DNA of 64,000 nucleotides from Algoriella xinjiangensis (GCF_900115015.1 NZ_FOUZ01000009.1:109998-173997), one strand, 5' to 3'. Shown: positions 9,214 to 19,067, counted from the first letter of the stretch. The notes: generated by a model not told the origin, from the letters alone. Made by a program: numbers and translations.

Positions 9214-11208
9214 TTATTGTTTTACCAAAATTACTTGCTGACCTTCTGCGCTAATAATATTTGTTAAAAACTCTTTTAATGGTTTATAATATTGAGGAGG
9301 CAAAACGCTGTAAGGTATTATTTTTTGCGCCTGCGCAATGATAAACCCATCTTTCTCAATAACTTTATAAGCATATCCACCAGCTTTATCTGGCATTGTA
9401 AATTGTTTTTCCGTAGGTAAAGATTCTACTTTGTAACCTTCTGGGATTTTAATTTTAATAGTGTTTGTATTGGTTGTTGGCGCACCAAACTCTATATTAT
9501 AATTACGTTGTTCTAAATTTAGATTATGCTTTGTATTTGCTAAAAATAAGAATGGATTGAAAAGGATTTTATTTCCTGCAACGTCGACTTTTACATCATC
9601 AAATTTGAATTGATGACGAATTAAATTTTGCTTATTGTCTTGTGTTTTAAAGTCAGAAATTTCGAAATTATAATCTTCTGTATACTCTTTTTCAAATGCT
9701 TTTGGATCAGCTGTAATTTCCGATTGATCAGCCATATAAAAATAGTTATCGCGAACACTAGAATATATACCAGAAAGATTTCCATCTGGTTTTAAATCAG
9801 CTGTAATTGTTTTTTTATCTGCAGACATGATAGAATTTCGAAGCGTAATTTCTTTCATTCCTTTGTCAGTTACCATAAATCCACGGTCATTAATTGCACG
9901 AATTGGCAATAAATTTATTTGAGCATTTTTATCGGTAGCATCCATTAAGTATAAATTATTATCTACAGTTGCGCCTGCAATCACATAATTTAATTTACTA
10001 CGAGATGGAAACGCATAGTTGATTACACCATTTTGAACAGTGCTTAAAACAATCGGATTTGTATCAATACCTGCTTTTCGTAACATTGCAATTAACATTA
10101 GATTGATATCTGCAGAATTTCCTGTTTTTTCGTTAAAAGTTTTACGAATACCATTGTCTGTATATTCACCTAAATAATCATTCCAAGTCATATTTGTTTT
10201 TATATAATCAAATATTGCTTGTGTCTTTTCTAGATTAGATGTTTTGTTGGCGATAAGTGTATTAACAGTTTCATCTAAAAAATTATTTCCGTTTAATTGA
10301 CGTCCAAAATTTTCATGATCCATTAAATCTTTCCCGATACGTTCCCAAGTTGTCGAAAAATTTTCAGTAGTTCTACCAGGAACTATGTAAGATGATAATT
10401 CGAAACGTATACTTGCTAATAAATTACGAGAATTTAATACATAAGCTTCTTTTGCATAGGTTGGTAAGTTTGTTAGCGTATATTTAGTTGTATTTATAGT
10501 TAATTTTTGTTCAGTTACATTTGCGTTTGCATTTCTACCTCTCACAAATTCATTTAAAGTATAAATATCTTGTTTTGAATCTTTACCAACTTTTGGAACA
10601 AATCCACCTCTTAAATCATGTTGATAATTAAGAAATTCGTGAGCTTCTAAAGTAAAATTACTATTTACAACTGGTATTGATTGTTGAAAATACCATGTAT
10701 CTGTATTGCTGTAAAATGGAGAAAGAATTTCGTACGTATACTCTAAAATAGAGCCATTTTTAACATTTGGAAATGTAAAGGTCTGTTTATCTAAAAAACG
10801 ATGAACTTTTTCTGTAAAAATATCTTTTTTCTCAACTTTTTGTTCTACAATTTTTCCATTTTCAAGGTTGTATGTTACAGCTTTAAGTGATAAAATTTTA
10901 TCTGTATCACTAGATGAATTTCCTTTGTATAAAGGAATATCAATCTTTAGTACATCGTCTGGCGTTTTATCTTTATCAAATACAACAATGCGATAAAAAA
11001 CTTTTTTTATTTGTTCTACACCACCTTGATTTGTATTAAAACTAATTTTATAATTACCATCAGCATAAAGAACTTCCGCAGGCGCATCAACTTGAATGGT
11101 ACTTTTTGTTTTCTCAAAATCTTGTTTTGTTACTTTTCCAAATTTCACATCTTGTGCAAAACTTGATAACGTAGCAATAGAAGCTACAAGTGTTATTAAT
11201 GTCTTCAT
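9214..11208 (-). CDS. DUF3857 protein with a transglutaminase-like fold lacking the catalytic cysteine
   Basis: The 664-residue exported protein has a signal peptide (1-19, 'SSFAQ'), an N-terminal beta-rich DUF3857 domain (about 45-235), a transglutaminase-like core (about 310-410) and a C-terminal DUF3858-like beta domain. In the core, 'GNSADINLMLIAMLRKAGI' (363-381) sits where active enzymes have GxCxxxA, so the nucleophilic cysteine is missing and the domain is probably non-catalytic. It follows a paralogue that keeps the cysteine, with 8 bases between them. The function is unknown; the location is periplasm or outer membrane. Confidence 0.82.
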   Translation of the reverse strand: MKTLITLVASIATLSSFAQDVKFGKVTKQDFEKTKSTIQVDAPAEVLYADGNYKISFNTNQGGVEQIKKVFYRIVVFDKDKTPDDVLKIDIPLYKGNSSSDTDKILSLKAVTYNLENGKIVEQKVEKKDIFTEKVHRFLDKQTFTFPNVKNGSILEYTYEILSPFYSNTDTWYFQQSIPVVNSNFTLEAHEFLNYQHDLRGGFVPKVGKDSKQDIYTLNEFVRGRNANANVTEQKLTINTTKYTLTNLPTYAKEAYVLNSRNLLASIRFELSSYIVPGRTTENFSTTWERIGKDLMDHENFGRQLNGNNFLDETVNTLIANKTSNLEKTQAIFDYIKTNMTWNDYLGEYTDNGIRKTFNEKTGNSADINLMLIAMLRKAGIDTNPIVLSTVQNGVINYAFPSRSKLNYVIAGATVDNNLYLMDATDKNAQINLLPIRAINDRGFMVTDKGMKEITLRNSIMSADKKTITADLKPDGNLSGIYSSVRDNYFYMADQSEITADPKAFEKEYTEDYNFEISDFKTQDNKQNLIRHQFKFDDVKVDVAGNKILFNPFLFLANTKHNLNLEQRNYNIEFGAPTTNTNTIKIKIPEGYKVESLPTEKQFTMPDKAGGYAYKVIEKDGFIIAQAQKIIPYSVLPPQYYKPLKEFLTNIISAEGQQVILVKQ

Positions 11209-11216
11209 AAGTGTTT

Positions 11217-13109
11217 TTATAGTTTTTCTAGTAATAGTTTCGTGTTGTCATAACCTGCAATTTGTCGTCTAAATTCGACATATTCGTTGTATTTTTCTTT
11301 TGAGAAAGAACCAGGTAATTGTTTATAAACTCGTTTTATTTCTAAGTTATTTTGATCTTTTGGATGAATTTCTAAACTATATTCTCCAAAAGCAGATTTT
11401 ACTTTTATAGCTTCAAAACTTTGAGGCATTTTATATCCATTCGGAATAGTTAATACATAAGAAACTTCGTCTACATAACCCGATTCTACCTTAAAATCAA
11501 ACTTTCTGTCCTTTGCTTTTTTCAAAGAAGTTTCTTCGCGATTAATAGGAATGATGTTGATAATGATATTATTTCCTTGAATTTTAGCATAATTTGGAAC
11601 AGAAAAATCAAAATTTGATGTAAAAATTGCATCATTCCAATTATCATTAAATTCAGTTTTGTTAAACTTGATTCCTTGTAAATTAGAAAAACGATTTTTT
11701 AATCTCAAATCCAAATCCTTTTCTGTTAATTGTGCATATCGCGCAAGGTTTTCGTAAATCAAACCTTTAGAAACTTCAGAAAGTTTTGTATTAAGCGTTC
11801 CGTCAATAGAAATATTCGCCGTTCCGTTAACCAATAATTGATTTGTTTCGGGCTTAAATTGTTGTGAAGGAATTATTTTTCCGCCAGTTTCATCTAAAAT
11901 AAAAACTTTACGATTCGCTGTAAAATCACCTAAATAATTAAATGCAGAAGTTTGACTTGTTGTTTCTAACCAAATATCTTCGTCTTTTAATGGAACATAT
12001 AAAATAACATGATCGCCTTGCAAATACATCATATCTTCGGTCATGTCTTTTGGTGTCGCGCCAGAATGTACTTCGGTGTAATAAGATTTTATACCAACAG
12101 CATCTAACATAGATAACATATAGTTTGTTAAAGCCTTACAATCGCCATAACTTTTGCTTTCCACATACGATGCAGGGTAAGGCGAAAGCCCACCAATACC
12201 CAATTGTACGCCAATATAACGAACTTTTTTCTGTAAATGTTTGTATAAAATTTCGACTTTTTCTTTGTCAGATTTTGCCTCTTTTACCAATCCTTTAAAA
12301 TAATCTTTTTGAGGTGCTGTAAAATCCTGTTTTCCATTTACAAGATAAGTATATGTCCATTTTCCGTATTCGTTCCAATTGTCAAAAGTTCCTTTTACAC
12401 CATCAATATTGATTTGATTTGACGCTAAAATTGCATTCGGAAAAATGTTGCGAATACTAATCATTTTGTCTTCTTCGTTAAAAGCAGGAATATGATTAAA
12501 TGTATAGTTTAAATTATTTTGATCGCCCGTTTTTTGAATGTTAAATCCATTAAAATTATTTTCTTTTAGACGAATAGTAGCATTCGTTTTATTTGAAAAT
12601 TGATAACTCGATTTTTCTACCGAAAGATTTGGCGCTTTTACTGGATACCATTTCGGAATTCCAATTGTATTTTTTGTAGTTGTTGTAATTTTATAATGAA
12701 TGGTATACGGATAAGATGTTGGCGTAAAGTTTAAATATTTTATGCGGTCATCTGTGTACATTTGTCCGTTAGAAACAGCACTTTGATCCAATAAATCTTT
12801 TGATTTAAATTTTTTAACTTCTTTACCAAAAGCATCATAAAGCGTAGCTTCAAACAAATCAATTTTTGTATTTGGATTGTAATAAGCTTGCGCACCAACA
12901 TAATTATCGCCCGCTTTGCTTAGTACAGTTACTACAACATCTTCTGTATATTTTAGTTCATCAACTTTTAGTAATTCAATTTTTTCATCATTTTGACGAA
13001 TAACCACATAAGCGTCTTTTACCAAATCTGCCGGAATTTGATCTACAGCATAATTTTGTGCATAAATAAAAGAACACATAAATGTGGAAAAAAGTAGAGT
13101 TTTCTTCAT
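11217..13109 (-). CDS. DUF3857 / transglutaminase-like exported protein (cysteine retained)
   Basis: The 630-residue protein has a signal peptide ending 'FIYAQ' (about residue 18), a DUF3857 domain and a transglutaminase-like core with 'SYGDCKALTNYML' (Cys about 324) and a later 'GDHVILYVPL' His. The catalytic dyad is therefore present, unlike in its downstream neighbour. It could be a periplasmic protease or transamidase. I use the ATG at 13109; the reading from 13115 begins with TTG and adds only two residues. It sits 15 bases downstream of dtd. Confidence 0.82.
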   Translation of the reverse strand: MKKTLLFSTFMCSFIYAQNYAVDQIPADLVKDAYVVIRQNDEKIELLKVDELKYTEDVVVTVLSKAGDNYVGAQAYYNPNTKIDLFEATLYDAFGKEVKKFKSKDLLDQSAVSNGQMYTDDRIKYLNFTPTSYPYTIHYKITTTTKNTIGIPKWYPVKAPNLSVEKSSYQFSNKTNATIRLKENNFNGFNIQKTGDQNNLNYTFNHIPAFNEEDKMISIRNIFPNAILASNQINIDGVKGTFDNWNEYGKWTYTYLVNGKQDFTAPQKDYFKGLVKEAKSDKEKVEILYKHLQKKVRYIGVQLGIGGLSPYPASYVESKSYGDCKALTNYMLSMLDAVGIKSYYTEVHSGATPKDMTEDMMYLQGDHVILYVPLKDEDIWLETTSQTSAFNYLGDFTANRKVFILDETGGKIIPSQQFKPETNQLLVNGTANISIDGTLNTKLSEVSKGLIYENLARYAQLTEKDLDLRLKNRFSNLQGIKFNKTEFNDNWNDAIFTSNFDFSVPNYAKIQGNNIIINIIPINREETSLKKAKDRKFDFKVESGYVDEVSYVLTIPNGYKMPQSFEAIKVKSAFGEYSLEIHPKDQNNLEIKRVYKQLPGSFSKEKYNEYVEFRRQIAGYDNTKLLLEKL

Positions 13110-13130
13110 TATCAATTTAGTGTTAGTTGT

Positions 13131-13580
13131 TTATTCTTTATTTTTAGAATCGATGAAAATGGTAACTGGACCATCGTTTAACAATTCAACTTTCATATCT
13201 GCACCAAAAATTCCTTTTTGAACAGCTTTGAAATTATTCTCTAAAATCTGTAAAAATTTTTCATATTGCTCATTTGCCAAATCAGGTTTCGAAGCTTTTA
13301 TATACGACGGTCGATTACCTTTTTTAGTTGCTGCATGCAATGTGAATTGCGAAACTACTAAAATTTCTCCTTCTGTTTGTTGTATATCTAAATTCATTAC
13401 GTGGTTTTCATCATTAAAAATTCTTAATTGTATGATTTTCTTCGTAATCCATTCAAAATCTTCATTTGTATCTTCAGGTTCAAAACCTACTAAAGCTAAA
13501 ATTCCGTGATTTATTTTCCCCGATATTTCTCCTTCTACAGTTACAGACGCATGTTGAACACGTTGTAAGATCGTTCGCAT
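13131..13580 (-). CDS. dtd: D-aminoacyl-tRNA deacylase
   Basis: The enzyme removes D-amino acids wrongly charged on tRNA. The 149 residues carry both signature motifs: 'SQFTLHAATKKGNRPSY' (about 78-94, with the catalytic Thr region) and 'NDGPVTIFIDS' with the Gly-cisPro-like NxGPVT (about 135-145). Length is normal for the family. It heads a minus-strand run with the two DUF3857 genes. Confidence 0.95.
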   Translation of the reverse strand: MRTILQRVQHASVTVEGEISGKINHGILALVGFEPEDTNEDFEWITKKIIQLRIFNDENHVMNLDIQQTEGEILVVSQFTLHAATKKGNRPSYIKASKPDLANEQYEKFLQILENNFKAVQKGIFGADMKVELLNDGPVTIFIDSKNKE

Positions 13581-13674
13581 ATATTATTTTTTATTATTAG
13601 ATAATTTGAGTAGAAATTTAGTAATTTTTTATGATTTTATTAAATTAATTTTAAGAGAATTAGAGGCATTAAAA

Positions 13675-13710
13675 AACGCTACAACTCTGTTAGGATAAAG
13701 TTATAGCGTT
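13675..13710 (-). terminator. Terminator after the small ORF 13740-13973
   Basis: AACGCTACAACT (13675-13686) pairs with AGTTATAGCGTT (13699-13710) with one G-U pair. The A-run at 13671-13675 becomes a U-tail on the minus strand. Confidence 0.7.
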
Positions 13711-13739
13711 ATAAAAATAGGTAAAAGTTATTTTATATA

Positions 13740-13973
13740 TTAATTCAGTTGATTGAAATAGATATCTTCTGGAGAAATTATAGCATAATCCAATTCATAA
13801 AGATTAGAAATTTCTTTCGCGATTAATAATTCTCTTTCGATTTTATGAATGATTTCTAGATGATCATTTTGATTATGACAAGCAACATTCCATAATTTAT
13901 TTGGATTGACTGACTGCCAGTTAATCGATTCTAAATGGTTTGTGAATTTTGCTTTTTTTGTTCTGTTGTACAT
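13740..13973 (-). CDS. Small hypothetical protein (77 aa)
   Basis: I do not recognise it. It is a soluble, charged 77-residue protein with no signal peptide or membrane helix; 'IIHKIERELLIAKEISNLYELDYA' looks helical. The presence of its own downstream terminator and a flanking rsgA terminator supports a real gene. The function is unknown. Confidence 0.55.
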   Translation of the reverse strand: MYNRTKKAKFTNHLESINWQSVNPNKLWNVACHNQNDHLEIIHKIERELLIAKEISNLYELDYAIISPEDIYFNQLN

Positions 13974-14086
13974 TCTACAAAATCCAACGCAACTTGTATG
14001 TGTAAATTATTCATCTTCATCAATTTTGACAAAGGTAAATGCTGCAAATTGATATATTTTACGGGAAACCGTAATCGAGGTAAATA

Positions 14087-14120
14087 AAAAAGTCATTCTT
14101 AAAAATTAAGAATGACTTTT
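14087..14120 (-). terminator. Terminator after rsgA
   Basis: AAAAAGTCATTCTT (14087-14100) and AAGAATGACTTTT (14108-14120) form a stem of 13 bp with a 7-nt loop and an A/T flank. It closes the aromatic-operon/rsgA run. Confidence 0.8.
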
Positions 14121-14143
14121 GTTTTATTATAATGTGAATTCTG

Positions 14144-15061
14144 TTATTCTCTGTAAATATCTTCTTGTAAAAAAGTAAGATAATTTTCGTAGCGCGAAGG
14201 TGCAATTTTACCACTTTCTACAGCATCTTGTACAGCACATTTTGGCTCGTTAACATGTATGCAATTATCAAATTTACATGCATATTTTAGTTCCAAAATT
14301 TCTGGAAAATAACCTTGTAATTCAGATTTGTCAATGTGTACTAATCCAAATTCCTTTATTCCAGGCGTGTCAATAATAAATCCGCCAAAAGGCCATTTAT
14401 ACATTTGTGCAAAAGTTGTGGTATGTTGTCCTTTACTATTAAAATCAGAAACTTGATGTGTTTTGATATTCAAATCTGGGTTTAAAGCATTTAATAAAGT
14501 AGATTTTCCGACACCAGAATGTCCCGAAACTAAACTTACTTTATCTTTCATGCGCGCTCTTACCAAATCTAAATTTAGACCAGTTTCCGCAGAAATATCC
14601 ATACTTTCATAACCGATAGAATTGTAAATCGATTTATAAATTTCTAAATCAGCCATCTCACTTTCCGTGTAACAATCCATTTTATTGAATAAAATAACGG
14701 TCGGAATTTGATAAGCTTCGGCAGTAATTAAAAAACGATCAATAAAACCAAAAGAAGTCTTAGGATTAGAAAGCGTTACAACTAAAAAAGCCACATCAAT
14801 GTTTGAGGCAATAATGTGTGTTTTTTTAGAGAGATTTACCGATTTTCGGATGATATAATTTTTGCGTTCGTGAATATGCGTTATTACGGCAATATCATCT
14901 TTGTCAATTTCAAAATCAACTTCATCACCAACCGCAATAGGATTAGTGTGTTTGATGTTTGCAATTCTAAATTTTCCTCTTATTCTTGCTTGGTAAGTCG
15001 CACCATCTTCGGTAAGAAGATGGTACCAGCTACCAGTAGATTTTATTACAATTCCTTTCAA
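14144..15061 (-). CDS. rsgA: Ribosome small subunit-dependent GTPase A
   Basis: RsgA helps 30S subunit maturation. The 305 residues have an N-terminal OB fold (1-70), a circularly permuted GTPase with G4 'NKMD' first, then G1 'GHSGVGKST' and G3 'DTPGIKEFG', and a C-terminal zinc motif 'CKFDNCIHVNEPKC'. This order is diagnostic. It starts 6 bases after the DAHPS/chorismate mutase gene, so it may be transcribed with the aromatic operon. Confidence 0.96.
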   Translation of the reverse strand: MKGIVIKSTGSWYHLLTEDGATYQARIRGKFRIANIKHTNPIAVGDEVDFEIDKDDIAVITHIHERKNYIIRKSVNLSKKTHIIASNIDVAFLVVTLSNPKTSFGFIDRFLITAEAYQIPTVILFNKMDCYTESEMADLEIYKSIYNSIGYESMDISAETGLNLDLVRARMKDKVSLVSGHSGVGKSTLLNALNPDLNIKTHQVSDFNSKGQHTTTFAQMYKWPFGGFIIDTPGIKEFGLVHIDKSELQGYFPEILELKYACKFDNCIHVNEPKCAVQDAVESGKIAPSRYENYLTFLQEDIYRE

Positions 15062-15067
15062 TATGTA

Positions 15068-16147
15068 TTATATTTTTTCGTCTTTTTTAACCATTATTTG
15101 GTTTTGTTGCGCTACAGATTCTTGGTGAATTGCTTGTAATAATTTATCAACAAAATCCTCAGACAAACCTAAAGAAACACCTGCTTTTATAGAGTTATCT
15201 TTGATTTGTTTCCAACGATCTGGCTGAAAAACCGCAACGTTATGATCTTTTTTCAATTCTCCGATAGAATTTGCAACTTTCATTCGTTGAGAAATAGTAT
15301 CTAAAATAGAGTTATCTAATTCATCAATTTGATGACGTAAATTCTCTATTCCAGTTTTGTAAATCGCATCTGGATCATCTGATTGACGAATTTCTAAGTC
15401 TTTCAAAATTTCTAATAAACGCGCTGGTGTAATTTGTTGAGATGCATCAGACCAAGCTTCGTCAGGATTATTATGAGTTTCAATCATTAATCCGTTGTAC
15501 TCAAAATTGAATGCTTGTTGTGCAACATCAAATAAGCCAGTTCTGTTTCCACAAATGTGTGATGGATCACAAATAATAGGCACATTAGGTAATTTATTCT
15601 TGAAATCTAACGCAATTTGCCATTGTGGATTATTGCGGTATTTTGTCTTTTTGTAGGTAGAAAAACCACGGTGAATTGCCCCTAAGTTTTTAATTCCTTG
15701 TGCTTCTAAACGCTCTAAAGCTCCAATCCATAAATCTAAATCTGGATTTACAGGATTTTTAACTAAAACAATTTTATCAGTTCCGCGTAAAGCCTCAGCA
15801 ATTTCCTGAACTGTAAACGGATTTACTGTAGAACGAGCACCAATCCAAAGGACATCAACATCATATTCTAAAGCTAATTTTGCGTGATTTGCATTAGCAA
15901 TTTCAGTCGCAATTTTCATTCCGAATTCGTCTTTTACTTTCTTCAACCAGTTTAATCCGATTGCTCCAACACCTTCAAAACAATTAGGTTTAGTACGAGG
16001 TTTCCAGATTCCGGCACGAAAAACTTGCACATAATCTTTGTCAAGATCTTCTGCAATTGTCATCATTTGTTTTTCACTTTCTGCACTACAAGGTCCAGCA
16101 ATGATCATCGGTTTATCGTATTCCTTAATCCAATTATTATTTTCCAT
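15068..16147 (-). CDS. Bifunctional DAHP synthase / chorismate mutase
   Basis: The 359-residue fusion has an N-terminal class I-beta DAHP synthase (1-265; 'GPCSAES', 'WKPRTKPN', 'CDPSHICGNR') and a C-terminal AroQ-type chorismate mutase (about 270-355; 'LRHQIDELDNSILDTISQRM', 'VANSIGELKK'). It makes DAHP, the first shikimate metabolite, and turns chorismate into prephenate. Such fusions are common in Bacteroidota. It lies 46 bases after tyrA and provides prephenate for both tyrA and pheA in the same operon. Confidence 0.94.
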   Translation of the reverse strand: MENNNWIKEYDKPMIIAGPCSAESEKQMMTIAEDLDKDYVQVFRAGIWKPRTKPNCFEGVGAIGLNWLKKVKDEFGMKIATEIANANHAKLALEYDVDVLWIGARSTVNPFTVQEIAEALRGTDKIVLVKNPVNPDLDLWIGALERLEAQGIKNLGAIHRGFSTYKKTKYRNNPQWQIALDFKNKLPNVPIICDPSHICGNRTGLFDVAQQAFNFEYNGLMIETHNNPDEAWSDASQQITPARLLEILKDLEIRQSDDPDAIYKTGIENLRHQIDELDNSILDTISQRMKVANSIGELKKDHNVAVFQPDRWKQIKDNSIKAGVSLGLSEDFVDKLLQAIHQESVAQQNQIMVKKDEKI

Positions 16148-16193
16148 AATGTTTTACAAATTTAAGTTTATTAATTATTTATTTGGTAGTAAA

Positions 16194-17042
16194 TTATTTA
16201 TTTAAAATTCGACGTATGTCGTTTGTGTTTTTTAAGTATTTATGAATGTTTTCGATGTCTTTTTCTTCAATCATTTTTCTGATTTTAGAAATTTGTGTTT
16301 GATAAGCATCAATTGCATTCAATAAATTTTCTCGGTTCTGAATCAAAATCGGCGTCCACATATCAGGCGAACTTTTTGCTAAACGAACAGTCGATTCAAA
16401 ACCAGAACCAGCCATATCAAAAATTGCTTCTTCGTTTTTTTCTTGTTCTAAAACTGTCTGTCCCAAAGCAAAAGACGTAATATGCGAAAGATGAGAAACG
16501 TATGCAATGTGCGCGTCATGCGCTTCCGAGGTCATTGTAATTACATTCATCCAAAGCGATTGATAGATTTTTCTAACTTTTTTTACCGCTTCTTTATCAC
16601 TTTCTTCAACATCACATAAAATGGCAACTTTATTAAGAAATAACTCAGGAAAAGCTGCTTTTGGGCCAGAATTTTCTGTTCCAGCAATTGGATGCGTTGC
16701 AACAAATTGCTTTCTTTTGGGATGATTTAGAGCTTTTTTACAAATACCAGCTTTTGTAGAACCCATATCCATCACAATTGTTTTGTCGTTGATTTTGTCT
16801 AAAATCTCGGGTAAAACATTTTGAATAGAATTGATTGGAACTGCAATTACCACTAAATCTGATTGTTTTAGCGCTAAATCTAAATTCATTATTTCATCAA
16901 CAATTCCCAATTCTAACGCTTCTTTTTGATGAATTTCGTTTTGATCAACACCAATTATTTTTTCTGCAACACCAACTCTTTTTAGAGCTAATGCAAACGA
17001 ACCTCCGATTAGTCCTAATCCAATTACTGAAATTGTTTTCAT
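16194..17042 (-). CDS. tyrA: Prephenate dehydrogenase
   Basis: The NAD-dependent enzyme converts prephenate to 4-hydroxyphenylpyruvate for tyrosine. The 282 residues begin with the Rossmann motif 'GLGLIGGSFALAL' (7-19), followed by 'HPIAGTENSGP' and 'SHLSHITSFALGQ', typical of the PDH family. No chorismate mutase or ACT domain is fused. The start ATG overlaps the stop of the upstream aminotransferase (ATGA, 17039-17042), so translation is probably coupled. Confidence 0.94.
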   Translation of the reverse strand: MKTISVIGLGLIGGSFALALKRVGVAEKIIGVDQNEIHQKEALELGIVDEIMNLDLALKQSDLVVIAVPINSIQNVLPEILDKINDKTIVMDMGSTKAGICKKALNHPKRKQFVATHPIAGTENSGPKAAFPELFLNKVAILCDVEESDKEAVKKVRKIYQSLWMNVITMTSEAHDAHIAYVSHLSHITSFALGQTVLEQEKNEEAIFDMAGSGFESTVRLAKSSPDMWTPILIQNRENLLNAIDAYQTQISKIRKMIEEKDIENIHKYLKNTNDIRRILNK

Positions 17043-18181
17043 GCTTCTAATCGTTTTTTAACTTCAATTAACTTCTCAATTGGTGCGCAAAGTGAAAATC
17101 GAATAAATCCTTTTCCATTACTTCCAAATATACTTCCTGGCGTGATAAAGATTTTTTTAGTGTATAAAATTTCATCAATAAACTCTTTATCATCAACGTC
17201 TTCGGGTAATTTTGCCCAAATAAACATGCCTGCAGTATCAGGATTGTACTTTACATCTAATAAATCTGCAATTTCCCAAATCGCTTTTCGGCGTTCGGCA
17301 TAAATAGTTGTCAACTCATCGTACCACGAATCATCTACCAAAAGCGCTTTTGCAGCCGCTTTCTGAATTGCAAAATTCATTCCCGAATCCATATTAGATT
17401 TTACTTTTAGAATAGAGTTGATAAATGTTTCTTTTCCAATCACCATTCCTATTCGCCAACCCGCAATGTTAAATGTTTTGCTTAACGAATTCAGCTCAAT
17501 ACAAACATCTTTTGCTCCTTCAATTTCTAAAATACTTGTTGGCTCATCATTTAAAATAAAACTGTAAGGATTGTCATTTACAATTAAAATTTGATGGCGT
17601 GTTGCAAATTCTACTAATTTTCTAAGAACGTCTTTTGGTGCTTTTGCTCCAGTTGGCATATGTGGGTAATTAATCCACATAATTTTTGGTTTTTGCTTGG
17701 CCAATTTTTCCAATTGATCAAAATCTGGTAACCAATCATTTTCATTTGTCAAATCATAAAACAAAGGTTCCGCTTGCACTAATTCTGTTACCGATGAATA
17801 AGTTGGATAACCTGGATTCGGAATTAAAACTTTATCACCTTCATTCAAAAAAGCCATAGAAATATGCATAATTCCTTCTTTAGACCCCATTAATGGCAAA
17901 ATTTCTGTAGACGGATTGGCGTCTACATTAAATTTAGATTTGTAGAAAGTTGCCATCGCTTCTCTCATTTCAGGAATTCCACGATAACTTTGATAACCAT
18001 TGATTCCGTTTTGTGCGTTTTTAATCAATTCCTCAATCACGGCAGGATGAGGTTGTAAATCTGGACTTCCAATTCCTAATGAAATGATTGGAATATCCGT
18101 TTGCATGTTCGCTATTTCTTGTAATTTTTTTGAGAAATAGTATTCCTGAACACTTTGTAATCGTTGGGCTTCTGTTATCAT
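17039..18181 (-). CDS. PLP-dependent class I aminotransferase of the aromatic operon
   Basis: The 380-residue fold-type I enzyme carries the PLP lysine in 'SLSKTFNIAGWRIGMV' (about 230-245), 'NYPHMPTGA' (the N-P-T loop with His inserted) and 'RFSLCAP' near the C-terminus for the substrate carboxylate. Lying between pheA and tyrA with 4-base overlaps on both sides, it most likely transaminates phenylpyruvate and 4-hydroxyphenylpyruvate, or prephenate. Sequence alone does not exclude a general aspartate or LL-DAP type aminotransferase. Confidence 0.88.
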   Translation of the reverse strand: MITEAQRLQSVQEYYFSKKLQEIANMQTDIPIISLGIGSPDLQPHPAVIEELIKNAQNGINGYQSYRGIPEMREAMATFYKSKFNVDANPSTEILPLMGSKEGIMHISMAFLNEGDKVLIPNPGYPTYSSVTELVQAEPLFYDLTNENDWLPDFDQLEKLAKQKPKIMWINYPHMPTGAKAPKDVLRKLVEFATRHQILIVNDNPYSFILNDEPTSILEIEGAKDVCIELNSLSKTFNIAGWRIGMVIGKETFINSILKVKSNMDSGMNFAIQKAAAKALLVDDSWYDELTTIYAERRKAIWEIADLLDVKYNPDTAGMFIWAKLPEDVDDKEFIDEILYTKKIFITPGSIFGSNGKGFIRFSLCAPIEKLIEVKKRLEA

Positions 18182-18999
18182 TCTTTCCCTTTTTTGTATT
18201 CGCCTAATATTTCTAAATCAGTTAATTTTCGTGCTATTTTTCCTAGCAAAGTATAATATTGTTCTTTATTTTCGAATGTAATATCAATGTGAAACGAATA
18301 TTCCCAAGGTTTGTCAATAATCGGAACAGATTGAATTTTATCCATATTAATTCCACATTCTGCAATTTGATTTAAAACATCTACCAAAGCGCCAGATTTA
18401 TGCGGAACCGAAAATCGCATTGATACTTTATTAAAATCTTCGTAATCGTTATGTTCGCGTTGCAAGACAAAAAAACGTGTAAAATTATCTTGATACGTTT
18501 GTATGCTTGATGCTAAAATGTCTAAACCATAAACTTCTGCCGCCTTTCTTGATGCTATTGCCGCTACGTGATTTAAATCTTGATCAACAATATCTTTCGC
18601 TGTTAAAGCGGTATCTACATCATTTACAACTTTCCAATTCGGAAATTTTTCTAAATATTTATCACATTGTAAAAGCGCCATTTGATGCGAACGAACTTCT
18701 GTAATATCTTCTAAATTCTGTCCTTTTTTTACCATCAATTGATGTTGAATTGATAAATAAATTTCGCCAACTACTTTTAAACCATATTTCGTGATTAATG
18801 CATAGTTTGGTAAAATTGCTCCGGCAATTGTGTTTTCTATTGCCATTACAGCTTTATCTACTTTTCCTTTTGCTAAAGCTTTTGCTAATTGCTTAAATGT
18901 GTCACATTCAAGTAATTCGAATTCATTTTTCAGGTAATTATCAGTCGCTTCATGATGATATGATCCTTTTACTCCTTGTATTGCAACTTTTGTTTTCAT
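18178..18999 (-). CDS. pheA: Prephenate dehydratase (monofunctional)
   Basis: The enzyme converts prephenate to phenylpyruvate. The 273 residues comprise a PDT domain (1-180; 'VAIQGVKGSYHHEAT', 'ENTIAGAILPNYALI', 'NFTRFFVL') and a C-terminal ACT domain (about 190-270; 'GALVDVLNQIAECGINM') expected to bind Phe. I start at the ATG at 18999 (MKTKVAIQG); the longer frame to 19026 runs into the leader terminator. The gene overlaps the next by 4 bases. Expression is probably controlled by the leader peptide and terminator just upstream. Confidence 0.94.
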   Translation of the reverse strand: MKTKVAIQGVKGSYHHEATDNYLKNEFELLECDTFKQLAKALAKGKVDKAVMAIENTIAGAILPNYALITKYGLKVVGEIYLSIQHQLMVKKGQNLEDITEVRSHQMALLQCDKYLEKFPNWKVVNDVDTALTAKDIVDQDLNHVAAIASRKAAEVYGLDILASSIQTYQDNFTRFFVLQREHNDYEDFNKVSMRFSVPHKSGALVDVLNQIAECGINMDKIQSVPIIDKPWEYSFHIDITFENKEQYYTLLGKIARKLTDLEILGEYKKGKE

Positions 19000-19010
19000 G
19001 TGTTTTGCGC

Positions 19011-19040
19011 AAAAAAAAAGTCCCACAAACGTGGGACTTT
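19011..19040 (-). terminator. Leader terminator (attenuator) of the pheA operon
   Basis: On the minus strand AAAGTCCCAC - GTTT - GTGGGACTTT forms a perfect 10-bp stem followed by at least six U. It lies 11 bases before the pheA ATG, inside the transcript leader and not at a gene end. Upstream of pheA it can only be a conditional terminator. Its 5' arm AGUCCC can pair instead with GGGACU of the leader ORF (19084-19089). Confidence 0.85.
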
Positions 19041-19067
19041 TATTTATCTTAATATAATTCTAACAAA

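Noticed and set aside
13107..13115. Upstream TTG start for the 11217-13109 gene
   Set aside because: The ATG at 13109 gives a normal signal peptide; the TTG adds two residues with no support.
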